A stretch of DNA of 64,000 nt from SHAN690 sp040221375 (GTDB taxonomy: Bacteria > Bacteroidota > Bacteroidia > Flavobacteriales_G > Salibacteraceae): positions 3,006 through 67,005 of the forward strand of contig JAVKEP010000006.1 of the NCBI GenBank assembly GCA_040221375.1, read 5' to 3'. Shown here piece after piece: positions 8,248 through 15,989 of the stretch. The notes beneath the pieces are model-generated. The model was not told the origin of the DNA, ran no database searches, and saw only the letters and a list, made by a program, of their open reading frames with translations. Numbering within the stretch: the stretch's first letter is position 1; each line of letters begins with the position of its first letter. The position numbers and the translations under genes were made by a program.

Positions 8248-8952
8248 ATGGACTGGAGTAAAGGCATTGATATTTCTATTCCGTTTCGCACTGACCTTAA
8301 AGCCACCTCTGCTTGGTACGTAGGACCGATTGAAATAGAGCCAGTTCGCATGGGTGATTGGGTGGGATCGATTGAGGAAGGGGGCAGTGTGAATTTCAGA
8401 AATATCAAACTCAATCCACACGGCAACGGCACGCACACCGAGTGCGTGGGGCACATCGCTCCGGAATGCTTCAGCATCAATCAACACCTGAAAAAATGGA
8501 TGTTTGATGCGCAATTGATCACGGTGGAGCCGGAGTCGCGCGGTGCTGATAAAGTCATTTCCAAAGCACAGATCGAAGCTGCTCTCGGGGCGAACCGACC
8601 GGAAGCGGTGGTTTTGAGGACGCTACCCAACGATGCGGGAAAGCTCTCCCTCCATTATTCGAATACAAATCCGGCCTACTTAGAAGCAAGCGCGGCGGCA
8701 TTCCTAGCAGAAATCGGAGTTGAACACCTTTTACTGGACCTCCCCTCGGTAGATCGGGAGGAAGATGGCGGTGCGTTGGCTGCGCACAAGGCCTTTTGGA
8801 AGTATCCCATCGCCCCTCGAATGCAAGCAACGATCACCGAACTGATCTACGTTCCAAGCCACGTCCCCGACGGAAATTATTTACTCAACTTGCAGGTAGC
8901 GCCGATAGAGAATGACGCTTCTCCCAGTCGGCCTGTTTTGTTTTCAGAATAG
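8248..8952 (+). CDS. Cyclase/KynB-like metal-dependent hydrolase
   Basis: The 234-residue protein carries NPHGNGTHTECVGH, the metal-binding HxGTHxD/E...H signature of the putative cyclase family (arylformamidase KynB, isatin hydrolase). Length fits the family. Substrates include N-formylkynurenine, but no other tryptophan-catabolic gene is near, so the substrate is open. A possible -7 element TACTTTTC lies at 8225-8232, 15 nt before the ATG. The next gene is an Lrp-type regulator on the same strand, 158 bp away. Confidence 0.85.
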   Translation: MDWSKGIDISIPFRTDLKATSAWYVGPIEIEPVRMGDWVGSIEEGGSVNFRNIKLNPHGNGTHTECVGHIAPECFSINQHLKKWMFDAQLITVEPESRGADKVISKAQIEAALGANRPEAVVLRTLPNDAGKLSLHYSNTNPAYLEASAAAFLAEIGVEHLLLDLPSVDREEDGGALAAHKAFWKYPIAPRMQATITELIYVPSHVPDGNYLLNLQVAPIENDASPSRPVLFSE

Positions 8953-9040
8953 CATTAATACCTGATTATGAGTCTATTATCGAGAAGAATATCACATTTA
9001 ATCCCTTGAACAACACGGATTAATTTCTAATGGGTAGTTT

Positions 9041-9048
9041 TATATTTG
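9041..9048 (+). promoter_or_regulatory. -7 promoter element of the Lrp-type regulator gene
   Basis: TATATTTG, a perfect TAnnTTTG, about 62 nt before the ATG. The region 8953-9110 between genes is AT-rich and otherwise holds nothing I can name. Confidence 0.5.
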
Positions 9049-9110
9049 GTGCCCCGGTCTTAAATCTTAATTTTATTCGCCAAAACCATCGTTAGCCAAA
9101 TAAAACACGC

Positions 9111-9599
9111 ATGCCACGACCCCTTGACGACATCGACCGCAAAATTCTCAAGATCCTCCAGGAGCGAGGTCGCATCTCAAACATCGACCTGAGCAAGGAG
9201 ATCACCCTCTCGCCTGCTCCGACCTTGGAACGGGTTCGAAAGCTTGAGAAACAGCGGATCATTGAAGGGTATCATGCCCAGGTGAATTTGGCGAAAATGG
9301 GCATTACCATCAAGGCGTTCATTCAAATCACCTTGATTCATCAGCAAGAAAACAACATCCATCGATTCATAGAGGCCGTGATGCACATTCCAGAAGTCGT
9401 GGAGTGCAATCAAGTCACCGGCGATTATGATTATCAACTCAAAGTATATACATCCGACATTGGAGCATTGGATCGTCTGATTACCGAAAAAGTGAGTAAA
9501 CTTCCCGAAGTTGGGCAGATAAAATCGCATATCATCTTGAGCGAAATCAAGCACTCGCGTGTGGTGCCTATGTTGAATTCGGAACTCACAGAAATTTGA
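9111..9599 (+). CDS. Lrp/AsnC family transcriptional regulator
   Basis: The 162-residue protein has the N-terminal winged HTH of the family (MPRPLDDIDRKILKILQERGR, then ITLSPAPTLERVRKLEKQ as recognition region) and a C-terminal RAM ligand-binding domain from about residue 65 with GDYDYQLKVY. Lrp/AsnC proteins form octamers and sense amino acids. The following YjbR gene starts within its stop codon, so the two are translated together. The long 5' leader could hold an autoregulatory site, but I see no clear palindrome. Confidence 0.95.
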   Translation: MPRPLDDIDRKILKILQERGRISNIDLSKEITLSPAPTLERVRKLEKQRIIEGYHAQVNLAKMGITIKAFIQITLIHQQENNIHRFIEAVMHIPEVVECNQVTGDYDYQLKVYTSDIGALDRLITEKVSKLPEVGQIKSHIILSEIKHSRVVPMLNSELTEI

Positions 9600-9952
9600 A
9601 CATCGAAGTTTTCAGGGAGTACTGCTTGGCGAAACCCGGCGTATCCGAAGGCCTTCCGTTCGGACCAGACACCCTTGTTTTTAAGGTGATGAACAAGATG
9701 TTCGCGCTCACAGGCATCGAGAAATTTGATTTTGTCAACCTAAAATGCGACACTGAGAAGTCGATCGACCTCCGTGCAAGCTTTGAAGGCATTCGCCCTG
9801 GATATCACATGAACAAACAACAATGGAACTCCGTGTACGTAGATTCCGACGTTCCCGACGACCTGATTTTTGAGCTCACGGATCACAGCTACGATCTTGT
9901 TGCAGAGAAACTGCCAAAGAAAGATCGAGAAGCGTTGAAAAATATGACCTAG
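9596..9952 (+). CDS. MmcQ/YjbR family protein
   Basis: The 118-residue protein begins MNIEVFREYCLAKPGVSEGLPFG and contains PGYHMNKQQWNSVYVD and LTDHSYDLVAEKLPK, the signature of the MmcQ/YjbR (CyaY-like fold) family, often described as DNA-binding though the function is unproven. The start is a TTG at 9596 overlapping the TGA of the Lrp gene by 4 nt; no ATG lies in a better place. Coupling with an Lrp regulator suggests a shared response. Confidence 0.88.
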   Translation: MNIEVFREYCLAKPGVSEGLPFGPDTLVFKVMNKMFALTGIEKFDFVNLKCDTEKSIDLRASFEGIRPGYHMNKQQWNSVYVDSDVPDDLIFELTDHSYDLVAEKLPKKDREALKNMT

Positions 9953-10006
9953 CACCCATCGCATAGCCGAAGATTGCTCCTTTCTTTGCTCCTAAATTCA
10001 TGAAGC

Positions 10007-10594
10007 ATGAAAGCCTTCTTTAACCAACTGGTCCGCTACTTTGTCAGGGGACTCATTTTTCTGGTCCCTACCGCCGCAACCGTGTACGTTTTGGTGCAAA
10101 TTTTCATCATCATTGATGGCATCATCCCCTACGAAATACCGGGTAGAATTCCCGGGCTGGGAATCCTGACCTTGCTGATCACCATCACCGTATTCGGATT
10201 GCTTACGAGCACCATTCTCGCCACCCCTTTTATTTCCTGGGGCAATCAATTGCTCGACCGTGCGCCTTTGGTCAAGACCATTTATTCATCTATCAAAGAT
10301 CTCGTTACCGCATTCGTAGGCCAACAAAAGAAATTTGAGCACCCTGTTCTGGTCAAAATGTATGAGAACGCAGAAGTCCAGAAACTCGGATTCCTCACCA
10401 GTGACGACCTCATTGATCTCGGATTGGGCAAAGACAAAGTGGCCGTATACCTCCCACATAGCTACGCCTTTTCGGGGAATCTTTTCGTGGTACCGGCCGC
10501 CAATGTCACCCCGATTGATGCCAAATCATCCGCCGTAATGAAGTTCATCGTTTCTGGAGGAGTTACCAGCCTAAGCGAGCTCAAAGAGGAATGA
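10007..10594 (+). CDS. DUF502 family membrane protein
   Basis: The 195-residue protein has two transmembrane helices near the N-terminus (about 15-37 and 48-70) and a soluble remainder with LLDRAPLVKTIYSSIKDL and the stretch VAVYLPHSYAFSGNLFVVPA, characteristic of DUF502. Family members are inner-membrane proteins of unknown function found widely in bacteria and plants. The stop overlaps the ATG of the DMT transporter by 4 nt. Confidence 0.9.
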   Translation: MKAFFNQLVRYFVRGLIFLVPTAATVYVLVQIFIIIDGIIPYEIPGRIPGLGILTLLITITVFGLLTSTILATPFISWGNQLLDRAPLVKTIYSSIKDLVTAFVGQQKKFEHPVLVKMYENAEVQKLGFLTSDDLIDLGLGKDKVAVYLPHSYAFSGNLFVVPAANVTPIDAKSSAVMKFIVSGGVTSLSELKEE

Positions 10595-11493
10595 ATTTCC
10601 TGACGAAGTATAAGTACTACGTTTCCCTCCACGGCGTCATCTTCCTCTGGGGATTTACCGGCATATTGGGCCGACTCATCAGCATTCCTTCTACCAACAT
10701 CGTCTGGCTGAGGATGCTGATCGCATTGTTAGGTTTGGCCGTTTTTATGCTGCTCACAAAACGAGGCTTTCGCACCGGAAATCGAAACAAAGTCAAGTAC
10801 CTGATTACTGGACTCATCACCGCCGCGCATTGGGTGCTGTTTTTCGAAGCTCTCAAAGTCTCAAACGTCTCCATCACGCTCACCACGCTTGCGTCGACAT
10901 CCTTGTTCGTAGCATTCTTGGAGCCCTTTTTCTTCAAGCGAAGGATCATACCCTACGAAATCTTGTTGGGCGCTGGGACGTTGGTCGGATTGGGAATTAT
11001 TTTTCAGGCTGAAACGGATTATTCATGGGGCATTCTGCTCGCCTTAGGATCCGCGGTTCTGGCGGCAGTTTTCGGAACGGTGAACGGAATTTTCGTCCGT
11101 CACGACCGGCCTACATTGATCACGGCATATGAGATGCTCGGGGGCGTCATCAGCATCTCCGTATACTATCTATTTACGGGCGGTTTTCAAAGCTTCCAGG
11201 CGCCGACTTCCATGGATTGGGTATGGCTCTTGGTCTTGGGATTGGTTTGTACGAGCATGGCTTTCGTAGTAAGTATCGAGGTCATGAAAGAGTTGAGCCC
11301 CTTCACTGTTAGCATGTCCATCAACATGGAGCCCATTTACGCCATCATCTTCGCCTTGCTCATTTTTCAAGAGGACGAATTCATGAGTCCCTTATTCTAC
11401 CTAGGAGCGGTAATCGTGATGGGAATGATCTTCCTCAATGGTTATTTCAAACGAAAAGCTCGGCTCAAAGGCGAAAAAGTTCCGGTTCATTGA
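10591..11493 (+). CDS. DMT superfamily (EamA) transporter
   Basis: The 300-residue protein has ten predicted transmembrane helices in two EamA repeats: the first starts HGVIFLWGFTGILGRLI, the second after SWGILLALGSAVLAAVFGTVNG. Members export amino acids, nucleobases or other metabolites. It overlaps the DUF502 gene by 4 nt and its 3' end overlaps the convergent PKD-protein gene by 7 nt. The substrate cannot be read from sequence. Confidence 0.93.
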   Translation: MNFLTKYKYYVSLHGVIFLWGFTGILGRLISIPSTNIVWLRMLIALLGLAVFMLLTKRGFRTGNRNKVKYLITGLITAAHWVLFFEALKVSNVSITLTTLASTSLFVAFLEPFFFKRRIIPYEILLGAGTLVGLGIIFQAETDYSWGILLALGSAVLAAVFGTVNGIFVRHDRPTLITAYEMLGGVISISVYYLFTGGFQSFQAPTSMDWVWLLVLGLVCTSMAFVVSIEVMKELSPFTVSMSINMEPIYAIIFALLIFQEDEFMSPLFYLGAVIVMGMIFLNGYFKRKARLKGEKVPVH

Positions 11494-13025
11494 ACGAACA
11501 CTCGAAAACTTTGAACGTTTCCTTCTTGATCTCTCACGTGCAGCACGTACGTACCGCTCGGCACATTGTAGCTCATTGGAATAAGCTGCTTGTTACTCAC
11601 TTCTCGGCCGATTTCCCTACCCGTTAAATCGAGCAAAACAATTTGCACTACCCCTTGAGCTCCACCTCTCTCAAGGAAAAAGTTTCCGTTCGACGGATTC
11701 GGAAACAGCCTCATGCTCGAGTGGATAACTTCATTTGTTCCCAACGGATACACCTCGATATCCTTGCAAGCGATTCCACATAGGTTATCGCCGTCGTACG
11801 TATTCAAGCAGACCTCGTAGGTGCCGGGTACATTGTAGGTATAACTCGGGTTGGCAAATGTGCTTGTGTTGCCATCTCCAAACTCCCATACGACGCTGGT
11901 AACATTCGTGCTGGTGGTCGTATTTTTAAACGAATAGACGTTCGTGTTCGGATCAAATCCCACGTCGAAGCTCGGCGCACAATTGAAGTCGTAGACCGTG
12001 ACGAATTCGCAATATTGATCCAGGCAGAATGGAACGAAATTGCCGACGGTCAGGCAGACCTCGTAGGTTCCTGCTTCTCCATATTCGTGGAAGTCATCCA
12101 TCGTAGGCGCACTGCCGTCTCCGTAATCCCAAATGCTGGTAAGGATACTTCCCGTCGAGGTGTTCGTGCACTCGATCAGCAATTCACTGGTTTCATAGTA
12201 GAAATCTGCTGTGCAATCTCCCCCGCCCCCTCCTGAAGTGACGGTGATGTCCATGCAGACTTCGTCATAACACGTCCAATTGACGGTATCAAAAATCATC
12301 AGGCACACTTGATAGGTTCCCGCAACGAAATAGGTATACGAAGGATTGGCGAGCTCACTGCTGCCAAACCCGTCACCAAAGTCCCAGAACTGAGTGGTAT
12401 AGCCGCCAGAAGATTGATTCGCAAAATCGACGTCCAATCCATTCGCCGAATAAGAAAAGTCCGCTTCGCAAGAGTTAGAATCGACGTATAATTGGTAGCA
12501 AGCGCTATCACAAAGAGATCCGGAACTATCAAAAAGAGAGAGGCATGCAGCGTATGAGCCCGGCGACGCGTAGGTGTGCAATGGCATCGTGTCATTGGAA
12601 AACGTCCCATCTCCAAAGTCCCAGCTGAGCGAGTCGTAATATCCCCAAGAAGCATTGAAAAATTCTACGTCCAATCCATCAGGGAAGGCCCAAAAATCAG
12701 CCATGCAAGAAACATTTCCAAGAATGAACGTGTCGCAATAATAGTCGAAGCATGCGAACGTGGAAGTGTCATAGATGATCTGACAAACCTCATAAAAGCC
12801 CTCCTGGGCATAGGTGTGAACCGGGTTTGGAACTCCAGTTACGTAATTCCCATCTCCGAAATCATACTCAATTACATCGTAGGCTCCGGTAGCCTGACTA
12901 CTGATGTAAATCGTAAGACTATCGATGCTATCGGTGTACCCGCCAACGCATTGGCCGAGAGAAATCGAGGACGTCGCAAAACTAATTGCGGCGATAACGG
13001 TTAGTGTCTTGCAGAGCGATCGCAT
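11487..13025 (-). CDS. Secreted PKD-repeat protein with T9SS C-terminal domain
   Basis: From the ATG at 13025 the product has 512 residues with a signal peptide (MRSLCKTLTVIAAISFATS). Five PKD-type repeats follow, each with a W/Y-DFGDG or WEFGDG core and an HTY/YTY...GTYEVC end, with cysteines conserved between repeats. The last 80 residues (FPNPSNGNFFLE onward) are a T9SS type A sorting domain, so it should be exported and anchored at the cell surface. An upstream in-frame ATG at 13082 would precede the signal peptide and is rejected. It may serve adhesion; there is no catalytic domain. Confidence 0.88.
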   Translation of the reverse strand: MRSLCKTLTVIAAISFATSSISLGQCVGGYTDSIDSLTIYISSQATGAYDVIEYDFGDGNYVTGVPNPVHTYAQEGFYEVCQIIYDTSTFACFDYYCDTFILGNVSCMADFWAFPDGLDVEFFNASWGYYDSLSWDFGDGTFSNDTMPLHTYASPGSYAACLSLFDSSGSLCDSACYQLYVDSNSCEADFSYSANGLDVDFANQSSGGYTTQFWDFGDGFGSSELANPSYTYFVAGTYQVCLMIFDTVNWTCYDEVCMDITVTSGGGGGDCTADFYYETSELLIECTNTSTGSILTSIWDYGDGSAPTMDDFHEYGEAGTYEVCLTVGNFVPFCLDQYCEFVTVYDFNCAPSFDVGFDPNTNVYSFKNTTTSTNVTSVVWEFGDGNTSTFANPSYTYNVPGTYEVCLNTYDGDNLCGIACKDIEVYPLGTNEVIHSSMRLFPNPSNGNFFLERGGAQGVVQIVLLDLTGREIGREVSNKQLIPMSYNVPSGTYVLHVRDQEGNVQSFRVFVQ

Positions 13026-13118
13026 GGTGAAGTTCAAATTTCCATCTAAACGTTTCTCGATGACCACAGGTTGGGGAGCCAAAGAATTAATTTCAAAGAT
13101 GATGAACTACAGCTTGCA

Positions 13119-13153
13119 TTGCACAATCTAACCATCGCAATCTCATACTTTTG
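13119..13153 (+). promoter_or_regulatory. Promoter of ispG
   Basis: A -33-like TTG at 13119-13121 and a perfect -7 TACTTTTG at 13146-13153 with 24 nt between (slightly long). The ispG ATG at 13158 follows the -7 by exactly four bases (CGCC), so the mRNA is probably leaderless. Confidence 0.6.
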
Positions 13154-13157
13154 CGCC

Positions 13158-15107
13158 ATGCACCACCCAGGACAACCGGAGCCAGAAAACCGATATTGTT
13201 TAAGCCTCACATCCTTCCAACGATTCGAAACGAGGGAAGTGACCATAGGCGCCTTGACCATTGGAGGCGACAATCCACTGCGCATACAGTCCATGACAAC
13301 GACCGACACCATGGATACAGAGGGTACGGTAGCCCAAAGCATACGAATGATCGACGCCGGTTGCGAATTGGTTCGCATCACAGCCCCGAGTAAAAAAGAT
13401 GCCGAAAACTTACAAGCCATCAAAGCTGCCTTGCTCGAAAAAGGCTATACCACTCCCCTTGTAGCCGACATTCATTTCACTCCAAATGCGGCGGAGATTG
13501 CCGCTAGAATCGTGGAAAAAGTGCGTGTCAACCCGGGCAACTATGCCGACAAGAAGAAATTCGAACACATCGACTACAACGATGAAACGTACCAAGCCGA
13601 ACTGGATCGGATCCGCGAACGGTTTTTGCCGCTCGTCTCGATATGCAAAGAGCACGGAACTGCGATGCGCATCGGTACAAATCACGGTTCGCTGAGTGAT
13701 CGGATTTTGAGCCGCTACGGGGACACACCCCTTGGGATGGTTGAAAGCGCCATGGAATTTCTACACATCTGCCGAGAATTGGATTTTCACAACATTGTGC
13801 TGTCCATGAAGGCCAGCAACACCCAAGTGATGGTTCAAGCCTACCGCTTGTTGGTAAACAGGATGATGAACGAGGGGATGAATTATCCGCTGCATCTAGG
13901 TGTAACGGAAGCTGGAGAAGGTGAAGATGGGCGTATTAAATCAGCCGTCGGCATCGGTACCTTGCTGGAAGACGGATTGGGCGATACCATTCGTGTATCT
14001 CTTACCGAAGAACCTGAATTTGAGATTCCCGTTGCCCAAGCATTGGCAGCGCGTTACCAAAATCGGCAGCACCACGAACCCATACCGGAGTTGAACAACT
14101 ATCCCATTGATCCATTTTCTTACACCCGCCGAGCGAGTCACCAAGTACTTTCGATAGGAGACCACGAAGTACCGCGGATCATACATAATTTTTCCTCCCA
14201 AGAGGAGATAAAACCAGCCAATCTTCACGCGGTGGGTTACACCTATTCCGTTCCCTTGGATAAGTGGAACATCTCCGATCAAGCTTGTGACTTCATTTTC
14301 GTAGGCGACAACGCATTGACGTTTGAAATTCCAGGAACATTGGGGGTCATCCAGCACGCTTCTGCATGGACTAAAAAGGAGCGCCACTATCCTTTGTTTG
14401 AGAGCATATCCTTTGTTGTAGCCAAAGAAAAAAGTGATGCGTTGAATTTCGTAAAATCAGACCTCGCTGGCTTGGACATTCCGCTGATTGCTTCACTGAA
14501 AGAAGACCCTACGGCAGTGCTGGTTTTAACCACCCAGAATGCCCATGGAGTGGCCGAACAACGTGCCGCTTTCGTTCGGTTGATGGAAGAAGGGTGCACG
14601 ACGCCAGTGATGGTACAACGCAGCTACAGTGATCTGGGGGAAAATTCGCTGCAACTCAATGCAAGTGTAGATTTGGGCGCCTTGCTGATCGACGGGTTGG
14701 GGGACGGAATTTGGATCGATGCAGAGCGATGTGGGAGCAAGAAATTGATCAATTCCCTTTCTTTTGGAATCCTCCAAGCGACCCGTACAAGAATCTCTAA
14801 AACCGAGTACATCTCTTGTCCTTCTTGCGGACGCACCTTGTTTGACCTCCAAGAAACTACTGCCAAAATTAGGGCTCGAACTAGCCATTTAAAGGGAGTT
14901 AAGATCGGCATCATGGGTTGCATCGTAAACGGCCCGGGTGAAATGGCAGATGCCGACTACGGATACGTTGGAACAGGCGTTGGAAAAATCACTTTGTACA
15001 AGGAAAAGGAGGTCGTCAAAAGAAATGTTCCTGAAGCCGAGGCCGTAGATGAACTGATAGCATTGATCAACGAACATGGAGATTGGATTGCGCCGGAAGA
15101 GGCATAA
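13158..15107 (+). CDS. ispG: IspG (GcpE), 4-hydroxy-3-methylbut-2-enyl diphosphate synthase, long form
   Basis: The 649-residue enzyme reduces MEcPP to HMBPP in the MEP isoprenoid pathway. The N-terminal TIM barrel is recognisable from NPLRIQSMTTTDT and VADIHF...VRVNPGN; the C-terminal 4Fe-4S domain has CPSCGRT (about 554-560) and GCIVNGPGE (about 587-595). A central insert makes it the long type of Bacteroidota, Chlamydiae and plants. The open frame extends upstream to 13071, but the promoter lies inside that extension, so I choose the ATG at 13158. Codon use is like the neighbours. Confidence 0.96.
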   Translation: MHHPGQPEPENRYCLSLTSFQRFETREVTIGALTIGGDNPLRIQSMTTTDTMDTEGTVAQSIRMIDAGCELVRITAPSKKDAENLQAIKAALLEKGYTTPLVADIHFTPNAAEIAARIVEKVRVNPGNYADKKKFEHIDYNDETYQAELDRIRERFLPLVSICKEHGTAMRIGTNHGSLSDRILSRYGDTPLGMVESAMEFLHICRELDFHNIVLSMKASNTQVMVQAYRLLVNRMMNEGMNYPLHLGVTEAGEGEDGRIKSAVGIGTLLEDGLGDTIRVSLTEEPEFEIPVAQALAARYQNRQHHEPIPELNNYPIDPFSYTRRASHQVLSIGDHEVPRIIHNFSSQEEIKPANLHAVGYTYSVPLDKWNISDQACDFIFVGDNALTFEIPGTLGVIQHASAWTKKERHYPLFESISFVVAKEKSDALNFVKSDLAGLDIPLIASLKEDPTAVLVLTTQNAHGVAEQRAAFVRLMEEGCTTPVMVQRSYSDLGENSLQLNASVDLGALLIDGLGDGIWIDAERCGSKKLINSLSFGILQATRTRISKTEYISCPSCGRTLFDLQETTAKIRARTSHLKGVKIGIMGCIVNGPGEMADADYGYVGTGVGKITLYKEKEVVKRNVPEAEAVDELIALINEHGDWIAPEEA

Positions 15108-15128
15108 GAGAATCATAAAGCCGATACT

Positions 15129-15136
15129 TACCTTTA
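15129..15136 (+). promoter_or_regulatory. -7-like element of the NAD(P)-binding protein gene
   Basis: TACCTTTA, one mismatch to TAnnTTTG, exactly four bases (TCCC) before the GTG start at 15141. This spacing repeats at six other genes of the window. Confidence 0.4.
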
Positions 15137-15140
15137 TCCC

Positions 15141-15800
15141 GTGATTGGAAACAAAAAACACTACCTCATTGCTGGAGCCACAGGGCTCGTTGGAAAGCAA
15201 TTGCTACAACTTCTATTGAATGATCCCGAAACCGGAAAGGTGACATCATTGGTCCGGAACAAAACCGACGAGAATCATTCAAAGCTTATGGAGAAGGTGA
15301 TTGATTGGAATAACTTAGAGGAGCGTGATATTCCGATCAGCGTCGATGCCACATTTTGCTGTTTAGGCACTACCATGCGGAAGGCTGGTGGAAAAGCCGC
15401 ATTCAAGCTTGTAGACTTTGATTACGTTTTAAAACTGGCCGTGTTCAGCCAGCGGGCCAAGACGCCCCAATTGCACATAATCAGCGCAGCGGGGGCGAAT
15501 CCGAAGGCGATTATTTTTTACAACCGGGTCAAAGGAAACATGGAATCCGAGCTACAAAAGCTTCGGAAAATCAAGAGCATTTACATTTATCGCCCAAGCA
15601 TGCTGCTCGGTGATCGAGGGGAATTTCGTATCGGTGAAACGATCGGAAAAATCTTGATGAAAATGGTGAGTTTCATGACCCCAAAAAGCAGCAAAGCCAT
15701 TTATGATGTGCAGGTTGCTATGAGCATGCTCCATTTTGCTAAGCACAGTAAAAAGGGGATTCACACGATTAGCAATGCAGAGATGCACGACTTGACTTGA
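15141..15800 (+). CDS. NAD(P)-binding SDR-like protein (atypical SDR, HTATIP2/YwnB-like)
   Basis: The 219-residue protein starts with a GTG and reads NKKHYLIAGATGLVGKQLL, a Rossmann fold with the GxTGxVG cofactor motif of atypical SDRs. FCCLGTTMRKAGGKAAFKLVDFDYV and YNRVKGNMESEL are typical of the HTATIP2/oxidoreductase group; the YxxxK pair is present in the latter (Tyr, Lys four apart). No ATG lies upstream in a suitable place. The enzymatic substrate is unknown for this family. Confidence 0.87.
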   Translation: MIGNKKHYLIAGATGLVGKQLLQLLLNDPETGKVTSLVRNKTDENHSKLMEKVIDWNNLEERDIPISVDATFCCLGTTMRKAGGKAAFKLVDFDYVLKLAVFSQRAKTPQLHIISAAGANPKAIIFYNRVKGNMESELQKLRKIKSIYIYRPSMLLGDRGEFRIGETIGKILMKMVSFMTPKSSKAIYDVQVAMSMLHFAKHSKKGIHTISNAEMHDLT

Positions 15801-15989
15801 ATCCGGCTCCTTACCAATGCTCGCAATTAATCTTGCTTTTGAACGTACTCTTCACGTTGAGCGCCTTTGTTGGCTAGGCTTGAAAAATGGGGGTGAATTC
15901 GTCGAGTTTCCCGGAAAATGGGCCAAATTCAACTTTGATTCTTCTGGGTAGAAAGCTCTTTCTGATCAACTATTTTCGCTTTACACAGA
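15801..15989. other. Intergenic region upstream of recG
   Basis: This 189 bp gap holds no credible gene. A possible -7 element TATTTTCG is at 15971-15978, 11 nt before the recG ATG. I see no hairpin terminator for the preceding gene. Confidence 0.4.
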
